Of a stretch of 64,000 nt of DNA, positions 24,570 to 31,312 are shown one piece after another. The notes beneath the pieces were generated by a model, which saw only the letters and a program-made list of their open reading frames with translations, searched no databases and was not told where the DNA came from. Position numbers and translations under genes: made by a program. Position 1 is the first letter of the stretch. The number at the start of each line of letters is the position of its first letter. The DNA is from Streptomyces sp. CB02009. GTDB taxonomy: Bacteria > Actinomycetota > Actinomycetes > Streptomycetales > Streptomycetaceae. The stretch lies in contig NZ_LIVV01000007.1 of NCBI RefSeq assembly GCF_001905825.1, positions 186,001 to 250,000 of the forward strand, written 5' to 3'.

Positions 24570-25010
24570 GACGCTAAGCCCCCCTCGGTGTTCGCGTCTC
24601 CCTGGTCGTGTCGCTCCTGCACGTTTCCCCTCGGTTTTGCACGAGACCCCAGTCTTCGGTACCCATGATCGAATCTACTGCGTCCCGTGGCGCCGGCGTG
24701 ACAAGTTCTCCATCCGGTGGATTGTCGACAAGGCCACTTGGCGTGAAGCGATCGATCGCGAACTCTTCCGCCGGGAGGCCCCCCGGGGAGGGGGCGGGGC
24801 GACGAACGCCCCCGTACGCGGGGGGTGCGAGCCCTTGGTACGGGGCATTTCCGGGTCCTGGCGCCAGGGTTGGCCAACCGTTTTGCCAAGGACTCGCCGA
24901 CGGATGGAACTTGGCTGAAAACATATGGGTTCGCGTGTACGAACCTGTCAACTCCACGAGGGGCGGGGCCGATCGGCGTCCCGTTACGGGCTGGTTTGCA
25001 CCCCGGAAAT
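24570..25010 (-). promoter_or_regulatory. adpA upstream regulatory region (441 bases, no gene)
   Basis: There is no convincing CDS. The region is locally A+T-richer, especially 24640-24760 and 24880-24960. Visible elements are a TGGCGTGAAG box (24739-24748) matching nine of ten positions of the AdpA consensus, a perfect palindrome TTGTCGACAA (24722-24731), a possible minus-strand -10 TAGATT (24672-24677), and an inverted TTGGC...GCCAA pair around 24868-24888. Long upstream regions with autoregulatory AdpA sites are known for adpA genes. Confidence 0.55.
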
Positions 25011-25487
25011 CTAGGGCCTGTCCGGGTCGCGCCGCCTGCCGCGGGCACCCTCGCTCCGCATCCCCCGCTCCGAGCGGCGCAGCAGGACCCGGCAGGCCGC
25101 CGTCACCGAGACGAGGCCGAGCGCGGTCCCGGCGGCGCCGCCGAGGGAGGTGCCGTAGACGAGCAGGACCACCGGCACCAGGACGCAGCAGAAGACCGCC
25201 CAGCGGACGACGTCGCCGGCCTGGTCCGCGGCGGCCGCGCCGGCCCCCGCGGCTCCCCCGCCCGTCCCCCCGCCGGCTGCCCCGTCCGTCCCCCCGCCGG
25301 CCGCCCCGCCCCCGGCCCGCACGGGCGCCCCCGCCGGTCCCCGCCCGCTGCCCGGATCCGGGTCGGCGGTGGCGGCCGGGCCGAGGACGGGCGTCCGGCG
25401 ACGGCCGCGGGGCCCTCCGAGCGCGGCGGCGTGGGCGGTGGCGGAGGCGGTGGAGGTCTGGCCGGCGGCGGTCGATGGTGCGGGCAC
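25011..25487 (-). CDS. Small membrane protein, unknown function
   Basis: From a GTG with GGAGACC upstream, the frame gives 158 residues. The first 85 are low-complexity (Gly, Ala, Pro, with GGGTDGAAGGGTGGG-type runs) and likely disordered. Two membrane helices follow (VVRWAVFCCVLVPVVLLVYG and AGTALGLVSVTAACRVLL) and a basic tail RRSERGMRSEGARGRRRD. No family is recognised. Codon use in the Gly-rich part is strongly biased and could be shadow-like, but the helices and start site support a real gene. It reads in the same direction as adpA, 441 bases upstream of it. Confidence 0.55.
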   Translation of the reverse strand: MPAPSTAAGQTSTASATAHAAALGGPRGRRRTPVLGPAATADPDPGSGRGPAGAPVRAGGGAAGGGTDGAAGGGTGGGAAGAGAAAADQAGDVVRWAVFCCVLVPVVLLVYGTSLGGAAGTALGLVSVTAACRVLLRRSERGMRSEGARGRRRDPDRP

Positions 25488-25832
25488 GGGCGGTCTCCCT
25501 GCGACGGTGGGCTGGACCTGTGGCAACGAGAAACGGAACGTTCCGGTCACTCTCGGCGACGTCCGTTTGGCCCCCGTACGGACACCTGTAGGGCACATCC
25601 GGCATTGCCAGATCCCGAACCGCTCGTGCATGCTCCCTGGGACGCCGCGCGAGTGCGGGGCGCACGCCGGGAGCGGCACGGCGGGCTCTGGGCAGGAGAG
25701 GAGTGTCGCCGTACCCTTGGGGGTATGGGCTTGGGAAGATGATTCCCGGACACGGCTCCCGCCGCCACCCGTTGCTCCGTCCCCTTCCGTCCCCCGTCCC
25801 TTCCCACGAGGACTCCCTTCGCCGAGACACCG
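25488..25832. other. 345-base divergent intergenic region
   Basis: No gene is seen. It contains a 12-bp palindrome CGGAACGTTCCG (25534-25545) and the inverted repeat TACCC-N4-GGGTA (25712-25725). Both could be operators for the divergent small-membrane-protein and universal-stress-protein genes. Confidence 0.45.
25712..25725 (+). promoter_or_regulatory. TACCC-N4-GGGTA inverted repeat upstream of the stress protein gene
   Basis: TACCCTTGGGGGTA lies 107 bases before the universal stress protein start. The arms resemble copper-sensing CsoR operators of actinobacteria (TACCC....GGGTA), but spacing is short and no csoR or copper gene is nearby, so the assignment is only suggestive. Confidence 0.3.
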
Positions 25833-26354
25833 ATGGCCGGTCACGAATTCTCCGAACCCGCGGACCGCAAGCGCGTCGCCGATTCCACGGTCGACCCCCT
25901 CGCGGTCGAACAGCCACGTCACGCCTGCGACCCGGCCTTCCGGCACGGTGTCGTCGTCGGCTTCGACGGCTCCACGTCCAGTGAGCGCGCCCTCGCGTAC
26001 GCCATCGGCATGGCCAGGCGCTCCGGCTCGGGCCTGATCATCGTGCACGTGGCCAACAGGCTGCCCACCACGGTGTGGGCCGGCTGCGAGCCCCCCGTCT
26101 TCGTCGACGTGCCCGATCACCGGACCGAGGTCCTCGGTCTGGAGCTGGCCTGCGCCGAACACCTCTCCGAGGTGCCCTGGATCCTCGTCGAGCGCGGTGG
26201 CGACATCTGCCACGAGCTGGAGGAGGTCGGCCGGGAGTACTCGGCCGACGCGATCGTGGTCGGCTCCACGCACGGGATCGTCGGCAGGATCTTCGGCTCG
26301 GTCGCCGGCCGCCTCGCGCGCCGCGCCCAGCGGCCCGTGATCGTCATCCCGTAG
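25833..26354 (+). CDS. Universal stress protein (UspA family)
   Basis: After a 37-residue non-conserved head, one USP domain runs to the end of the 173-residue protein. It has VVVGFDGSTSSERALAYAIG at the start of the fold, LIIVHVAN in strand 2, and the ATP-binding loop VVGSTHGIVGRIFGSVAGRL with the G-2X-G-9X-G(S/T)-like spacing, ending in RPVIVIP. Such proteins bind ATP and help under stress or dormancy in the cytoplasm. No neighbour gives a more exact role. The start ATG at 25833 has no strong ribosome-binding site beyond GAGGAC. Confidence 0.92.
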   Translation: MAGHEFSEPADRKRVADSTVDPLAVEQPRHACDPAFRHGVVVGFDGSTSSERALAYAIGMARRSGSGLIIVHVANRLPTTVWAGCEPPVFVDVPDHRTEVLGLELACAEHLSEVPWILVERGGDICHELEEVGREYSADAIVVGSTHGIVGRIFGSVAGRLARRAQRPVIVIP

Positions 26355-26530
26355 CGCGTCCGAGAACCCCTCCCGCTCCGTACGGTCCGTCAGGCCGCCT
26401 TCCCAACTGACGTCATCCCGCCATAATTTCGGCCTTCCTCAGGTGAATTGTGTGCTTGTGAAGGGTACATAAGCGTCACCGGAACACAGGAGCTCACGCA
26501 GTACACCTGCGCACTTGAAGGGAGCCCGCC

Positions 26531-27094
26531 GTGGACAACGAAGTCGCCGCGGGAAACACCACTTCCACTCTCGGCCACCTCGCACTCGGACTGACCCTGC
26601 TGGCCTTCGGCCTGGGCGGCACCGGTGTCATCGACAACGTCGCGGCAGCGGATGCCGCGGGCCTCGCCACCTGGGTCGGCGGGGTGACGCTCTTCCTCGT
26701 CGGCCTGCTCGCCCTCCGCGCGGGCGACAAGGGTGAGGGCACGGCGTTCGCGGCGCTCGGCGCCTTCTGGTTCACCTGGGGCACCGCGGCGGGCGGCGGC
26801 GCGTCCGCCGACGCCGTGGGCGTCTTCCTGCTCCTGTGGGCGCTCCTCGCGCTCACGCTGACGCTGGCCGCCTCGGGCAGCGGGCTGTTCGGACAGGGCG
26901 TGTACGGGCTGCTGTTCGTCGCGCTGTTGCTGCTCGGCATAGGGGCGCTCGCCGACAACGGCGGGCTGGCGAAGGCGGGCGGCTGGGTGGCGGCCGTCGC
27001 CGGTCTGGTCGCCTGGTACGGCGCGACGGCCGCGGTGGCCGGCTGGCCGACCGCGCTGGGCCGGGCGAACCGCAGCGCGGCCGCGGCGAGCTGA
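26531..27094 (+). CDS. GPR1/FUN34/YaaH-family transporter-like membrane protein
   Basis: The 187-residue protein starts from a GTG with AAGGAG eight bases upstream. Six membrane helices are visible (starting LGHLALGLTLLAFGLGGTG). The overall plan fits the acetate/ammonium-associated YaaH (SatP) family, and Streptomyces homologs carry that label. The family signature NPxPLGL at the head of helix 1 is not present; LGHLALGL occupies that place, so substrate and even channel function are uncertain. The upstream gap has a TGACGTCA palindrome at 26408-26415 and a possible -10 TACATA at 26466. Confidence 0.75.
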   Translation: MDNEVAAGNTTSTLGHLALGLTLLAFGLGGTGVIDNVAAADAAGLATWVGGVTLFLVGLLALRAGDKGEGTAFAALGAFWFTWGTAAGGGASADAVGVFLLLWALLALTLTLAASGSGLFGQGVYGLLFVALLLLGIGALADNGGLAKAGGWVAAVAGLVAWYGATAAVAGWPTALGRANRSAAAAS

Positions 27095-27147
27095 CGGACG
27101 GCCCGGACGGATGAAGAGACGTACGGGCTGACCGTACGAGCGGAAAA

Positions 27148-27192
27148 GAAGAGGTCCCCCCGTGCACCTGGGATGCACGGGGGGACCTCTTC
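27148..27192. terminator. Bidirectional terminator between YaaH-like gene and glmS
   Basis: A 19-bp stem (27148-27166 with 27174-27192; arm core GAGGTCCCCCCGTGCA) and seven-base loop lie between two convergent genes. The A-run on the left and the T-rich right end suit both directions. Confidence 0.9.
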
Positions 27193-27261
27193 GTGTCCGG
27201 TCGAACCTCCGGGGGACAGGCCCGGCGGCGCGGCTCGGGGGGACAGGCCCCGAGGCCGCTG

Positions 27262-29079
27262 CTACTCGACCGTGACGGACTTGGCCAGGTTGCGCGGCTT
27301 GTCGATGTCGCGGCCCATGGCGAGCGCCGTGTGGTAGGCGAGGAGCTGGAGCGGGATGCCCATCAGGATCGGGTCCAGCTCGTCCTCGTTCTTCGGCACG
27401 ACGATGGTGTGGTCGGCCTTCGCCTGCTCCTGGTGCGCGACCGCGAGGATGCGGCCGCTGCGGGCCTTGATCTCCTCCAGGGCGGCGCGGTTCTTCTCCA
27501 GCAGGTCGTCGTCGGGGACGATCGCGACCGTCGGCAGGGCCGGCTCGATGAGGGCGAGCGGGCCGTGCTTCAGCTCGGAGGCCGGGTAGGCCTCGGCGTG
27601 GATGTAGGAGATCTCCTTGAGCTTCAGGGAGGCCTCCAGGGCGACGGGGTAGCCCCGGACGCGGCCGATGAACATCATCGACTGGGCGCCGGCGTACTCC
27701 GCGGCGATCTTCTTGATCTCGTCCTCGGTCTCGAGGATCTCCTGGATCTGCGCGGGCAGCTTGCGCAGGCCCTCGATGATCCGCTTGCCGTCGGTGACGG
27801 ACAGGTCGCGGATGCGGCCCAGGTGCAGGGCGAGCAGCGCGAACGCGGTGACCGTGTTGGTGAAGCACTTGGTGGAGACGACGCAGACCTCGGGGCCGGC
27901 GTGGACGTACACGCCGCCGTCGGCCTCGCGGGCGATGGCGGAGCCGACCACGTTGACCACGCCGAGGACGCGGGCGCCCTTGCGCTTCAGCTCCTGGACG
28001 GCGGCGAGCACGTCGTAGGTCTCGCCGGACTGGGAGACGGCGATGTAGAGGGTGTCGGGGTCCACGACCGGGTTGCGGTAGCGGAACTCCGAGGCCGGCT
28101 CGGCGTCGGCGGGGATGCGGGCCATGGACTCGATGAGCCCGGCGCCGATGAGGCCGGCGTGGTACGAGGTGCCGCAGCCGAGGATCTTGATGCGGCGGAT
28201 GGTGCGGGCCTCGCGCGGGTCCAGGTTCAGACCGCCCAGGTGCACGGTGGAGAAGCGGTCGTCGATCCGGCCGCGCAGCACGCGGTCGACCGCGTCGGGC
28301 TGCTCGGAGATCTCCTTGTGCATGAAGGTGTCGTGACCGCCCATGTCGTACGAGGCGGCCTCCCACTCCACGGTCTCCGGGGTGGCGGTGGTGGTCGCGC
28401 CCGAGGTCGTGTACGTGCGGAAGTCGTCGGCCTTCAGGGTGGCCATCTCGCCGTCGTCGAGGGTGACGACCTGGCGGGTGTGGGCGATCAGGGCGGCGAC
28501 GTCGGAGGCGACGAGCATCTCCTTCTCGCCGATGCCGAGGATGACCGGCGAGCCGTTGCGGGCCACGACGATGCGGTCGTTGAAGTCGGCGTGCATCACG
28601 GCGATGCCGTAGGTGCCCTCGATGACCTTGAGCGCCTCGCGGACCTTCTCCTCGAGGGTGGTGGCCTGGGAGCGGGCGATGAGGTGGGTGATGACCTCGG
28701 TGTCCGTCTCGGAGGCGAAGACGACGCCGTCGGCCTCCAGCTTGGCGCGGAGCTCCTGGGCGTTGTCGACGATGCCGTTGTGGACGACCGCGACCTTGTT
28801 CTCGGGGTCCATGTGCGGGTGCGAGTTGATGTCGCTCGGCGCGCCGTGGGTGGCCCAGCGGGTGTGGGCGATGCCGGTGGTACCGGTGAAGCGCTTGGGG
28901 ACGCGGGCCTCCAGGTCGCGGACGCGACCCTTGGCCTTCACCATCTTCAGGCCGGAGGCCTTCGGGCTGGTGACGACCATGCCGGCCGAGTCGTATCCCC
29001 GGTACTCCAGACGTGCCAGGCCCTCGAGGAGCAGCGGGGCGACGTCGCGCTTTCCGATGTAACCGACAATTCCGCACAT
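27262..29079 (-). CDS. glmS: Glutamine-fructose-6-phosphate aminotransferase (isomerizing)
   Basis: The 605-residue protein makes glucosamine-6-phosphate, the entry to peptidoglycan amino sugars. Cys2 of MCGIVGYIG is the glutaminase nucleophile, exposed when the initiator Met is removed. The class II glutaminase domain (1-230) has RWATHG and HNGIVDN. Two SIS domains follow (about 290-420 and 460-590) with CGTSYHAG and SQSGETYDV, and the C-terminus ends KSVTVE as usual. Length equals E. coli GlmS. It follows a 91-aa gene on the same strand by 53 bases and may share its promoter. No glmS ribozyme is expected or seen in this phylum. Confidence 0.97.
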   Translation of the reverse strand: MCGIVGYIGKRDVAPLLLEGLARLEYRGYDSAGMVVTSPKASGLKMVKAKGRVRDLEARVPKRFTGTTGIAHTRWATHGAPSDINSHPHMDPENKVAVVHNGIVDNAQELRAKLEADGVVFASETDTEVITHLIARSQATTLEEKVREALKVIEGTYGIAVMHADFNDRIVVARNGSPVILGIGEKEMLVASDVAALIAHTRQVVTLDDGEMATLKADDFRTYTTSGATTTATPETVEWEAASYDMGGHDTFMHKEISEQPDAVDRVLRGRIDDRFSTVHLGGLNLDPREARTIRRIKILGCGTSYHAGLIGAGLIESMARIPADAEPASEFRYRNPVVDPDTLYIAVSQSGETYDVLAAVQELKRKGARVLGVVNVVGSAIAREADGGVYVHAGPEVCVVSTKCFTNTVTAFALLALHLGRIRDLSVTDGKRIIEGLRKLPAQIQEILETEDEIKKIAAEYAGAQSMMFIGRVRGYPVALEASLKLKEISYIHAEAYPASELKHGPLALIEPALPTVAIVPDDDLLEKNRAALEEIKARSGRILAVAHQEQAKADHTIVVPKNEDELDPILMGIPLQLLAYHTALAMGRDIDKPRNLAKSVTVE

Positions 29080-29132
29080 AAAGGTGAAACCCCTCCAGGT
29101 TGGTGAGCGTGCCCGCCGTGGTCGTTCGTGGC

Positions 29133-29408
29133 TCAGCCGTAGACGATGCGGCGCAGTTGCCGGAGCGAGAGCTCCGGCGGCGCCACGGCCCGGTGGGGCA
29201 GTTCCGCCGAGATCCGTTCGAAGATCTCGGCGTTCACGGCCCCGCCGGACTGCAGTTCGCGGTGTCGGCGGCGGACGAACTCCTCGGTCGTCTCGTCGAA
29301 GTACGCCAGTACGTCGAGCACGACCCGGGCGGCCTCACCGCGCTGGAGCGCGGTGCTGCGGACCAGGTGGTCGATGAGGTCGTCGTGCGACGGGCGGCGT
29401 TCGAGCAC
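29133..29408 (-). CDS. Conserved hypothetical 91-aa protein upstream of glmS
   Basis: The frame from the GTG at 29408 gives LERRPSHDDLIDHLV, then ARVVLDVLAYFDETTEEFV, FERISAELPHRA and a basic end SLRQLRRIVYG. It is a small, charged, helical, soluble protein with no known domain. There is no strong ribosome-binding site; upstream codons lack other plausible starts. It lies directly before glmS and probably shares a transcript with it. The divergent gap to the hexosaminidase gene holds a 20-bp perfect palindrome, a possible shared operator. Confidence 0.65.
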   Translation of the reverse strand: MLERRPSHDDLIDHLVRSTALQRGEAARVVLDVLAYFDETTEEFVRRRHRELQSGGAVNAEIFERISAELPHRAVAPPELSLRQLRRIVYG

Positions 29409-29448
29409 CCATGAATATTGGGGGGTAGCTGTCGCCGTTCGCAAGAAT

Positions 29449-29468
29449 CCTGCCCGATATCGGGCAGG
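29449..29468. promoter_or_regulatory. 20-bp perfect palindrome in the glmS-side/hexosaminidase divergent region
   Basis: CCTGCCCGATATCGGGCAGG is fully self-complementary. It lies 41 bases upstream of the minus-strand 91-aa gene start and about 45 bases upstream of the hexosaminidase -35, an ideal place for a dimeric repressor serving both genes. The binding protein is unknown. Confidence 0.6.
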
Positions 29469-29500
29469 TGTGTCATGATCGACCCGCTGTCCGGGGTGAT

Positions 29501-29540
29501 TGGTCCATACCTTGACGGGTGGATACCCCGGCGGTACGCA
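29501..29540 (+). promoter_or_regulatory. Hexosaminidase promoter with DasR-like (dre) site
   Basis: TGGTCCATACCT (29501-29512) matches 9 of 12 core positions of the DasR element TGGTCTAGACCA. It overlaps the -35 TTGACG (29512-29517), which is followed 17 bases later by TACGCA (29535-29540). DasR represses chitin/GlcNAc genes until glucosamine-6-phosphate accumulates, so this placement makes sense for a GH20 gene. Confidence 0.65.
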
Positions 29541-29612
29541 TGGTGACGGTTCGGTTATAGAACTCGACAGACGCGTCCAACGCCTGATCCAACGCCCGAA
29601 GGGGACCAGCCT

Positions 29613-31244
29613 GTGACACAGCGCCGAAGGATTCCGCGCCTGATCGGATCCCTGCTCCTCGTCGCCGCCGCCGGTGTCGGCTGCGGCGAGGCCTCCGCCG
29701 ACAGCACGCCGGACGGCAAGAACGCCGCGGCCGCCGAGCCCGAGGTCCGCCCGCTCGGCCGCATCGTGCCCGTACCCGCCTCCGTCACCCCCCAGGGCGA
29801 GCCCTTCACCCTCACCCTGACCACCCGCATCGGCGTGGACGACACGAACCGCGAGATCCGGGACCTCGGCCGCTACCTCGCCGGACTGCTCCGCCCCGCC
29901 ACCGGCTTCCCGCTGCCCGTCGTCGACGACGAGGCCGCCGGCGGCGGCATCCGGCTCCGCCTCAGCCCCGGCGACACCGAGCTCGGCGCCGAGGGCTACC
30001 GGCTCCACTCGGCCCCCGACGGCGTCACCCTCACCGCGCGCGAACCCGCGGGGCTCTTCCGCGGCGTCCAGACCCTGCGCCAGCAGCTGCCCTCCGCCGT
30101 CGAGCGCAAGAGCGTCCAGAACGGGCCCTGGAAGATCGCCGGCGGCACGATCACCGACACCCCGCGGTACGCCTACCGGGGCGCCATGCTCGACGTCTCC
30201 CGCCACTTCTTCACCGTCGACGAGGTGAAGCGGTACATCGACCAGCTCGCGCTCTACAAGGTCAACACCCTCCACCTGCACCTCTCCGACGACCAGGGGT
30301 GGCGCATCGCCGTCGACTCCTGGCCCCGGCTCACCACCTACGGCGGCTCCACCGAGGTCGGCGGCGGCCCCGGCGGCTTCTACACCAAGGCGCAGTACCA
30401 GGAGATCGTCCGCTACGCCGCCTCCCGCTACCAGGAGGTGATCCCCGAGATCGACCTCCCCGGCCACACCAACGCCGCCCTCGCCTCCTACGCCGAGCTC
30501 AACTGCGACGGCGTCGCCCCGCCGCTCTACACCGGCACCAAGGTCGGCTTCAGCTCCCTGTGCGTGCCGAAGCCCGTCACGTACGACTTCGTCGACGACG
30601 TGATCCGCGAGATCGCCGCGCTCACCCCAGGCCGGTACATCCACATCGGCGGCGACGAGGCCCACTCCACCAGCCACGCGGACTACGTGACCTTCATGGA
30701 CAAGGTGCAGCCCGTCGTCGCGAAGTACGGGAAGAAGGTCGTCGGCTGGCACCAGCTGACCGGCACCACCCCGGCGGACGGCGCCCTCGTCCAGTACTGG
30801 GGCCTCGACCGCACCCCCGCGGAGGAGAAGGAGCGGGTCGCGGCCGCCGCCCGGAACGGCGCCGGCCTCGTCCTCTCCCCGGCCGACCGCACGTACCTCG
30901 ACATGAAGTACACCAAGGACACCAAGCTCGGCCTCGCCTGGGCGGGCTACGTCGAGGTCCGCAGGTCGTACGACTGGAACCCGTCCGCCTACCTCGCGGG
31001 CGCCCCGGCGGACAGCGTCCGCGGCATCGAGGCCCCGCTCTGGACGGAGACCCTGGCCACCACGGACGACCTGGACGTCATGGCCTTCCCGCGGCTCCCG
31101 GGCCTGGCGGAACTGGGCTGGTCGCCGGCGGCCACCCACGACTGGGACACCTACAAGGTCCGCCTCGCGGAGCAGGCCCCGCGGTTCGACGCCCTGGGCA
31201 TCGACTACTACCGCTCCCCCGAGGTCCCCTGGCCTGCGGAGTAG
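29613..31244 (+). CDS. Beta-N-acetylhexosaminidase (GH20), probable lipoprotein
   Basis: The 543-residue protein has an N-terminal signal with a lipobox-like VAAAGVGC (Cys24), suggesting a lipid anchor on the outer membrane face. A GH20b-type N-terminal domain (about 50-165) is followed by the GH20 barrel: YRGAMLDVSRHFFTVDEVKRYID split in two, LHLHLSDDQGWRI, VIPEIDLPGHTNAAL, and HIGGDEAH with the catalytic Asp-Glu pair. Trp-rich ends (WGLDRTP, GIEAPLWTETL) close the site. It removes terminal GlcNAc from chito-oligosaccharides, complementing the chitinase at 14791. The GTG start has AAGGGG upstream. The promoter carries a DasR-like site. Confidence 0.95.
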   Translation: MTQRRRIPRLIGSLLLVAAAGVGCGEASADSTPDGKNAAAAEPEVRPLGRIVPVPASVTPQGEPFTLTLTTRIGVDDTNREIRDLGRYLAGLLRPATGFPLPVVDDEAAGGGIRLRLSPGDTELGAEGYRLHSAPDGVTLTAREPAGLFRGVQTLRQQLPSAVERKSVQNGPWKIAGGTITDTPRYAYRGAMLDVSRHFFTVDEVKRYIDQLALYKVNTLHLHLSDDQGWRIAVDSWPRLTTYGGSTEVGGGPGGFYTKAQYQEIVRYAASRYQEVIPEIDLPGHTNAALASYAELNCDGVAPPLYTGTKVGFSSLCVPKPVTYDFVDDVIREIAALTPGRYIHIGGDEAHSTSHADYVTFMDKVQPVVAKYGKKVVGWHQLTGTTPADGALVQYWGLDRTPAEEKERVAAAARNGAGLVLSPADRTYLDMKYTKDTKLGLAWAGYVEVRRSYDWNPSAYLAGAPADSVRGIEAPLWTETLATTDDLDVMAFPRLPGLAELGWSPAATHDWDTYKVRLAEQAPRFDALGIDYYRSPEVPWPAE

Positions 31245-31258
31245 CCCCGCGCACAGAG

Positions 31259-31301
31259 ATGTGAGCCCCGGCGGAGGACCGTACTCCGCCGGGGCTCACA
31301 T
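31259..31301. terminator. Terminator shared by hexosaminidase and desD
   Basis: ATGTGAGCCCCGGCGGAG (31259-31276) pairs perfectly with 31284-31301 around a seven-base loop. It lies between the two convergent genes, 14 bases after one stop and 11 before the other. Confidence 0.9.
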
Positions 31302-31312
31302 CGGTTCGGGGG

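Noticed and set aside
24574..25917. Minus-strand frame of 447 codons covering the adpA upstream region
   Set aside because: It has no ribosome-binding site or domain and runs in another frame across the small membrane protein gene; the region is better explained as regulatory DNA.
29080..29132. glmS ribozyme/riboswitch
   Set aside because: The 53-base gap is too short, and this element is known from Firmicutes, not actinobacteria.
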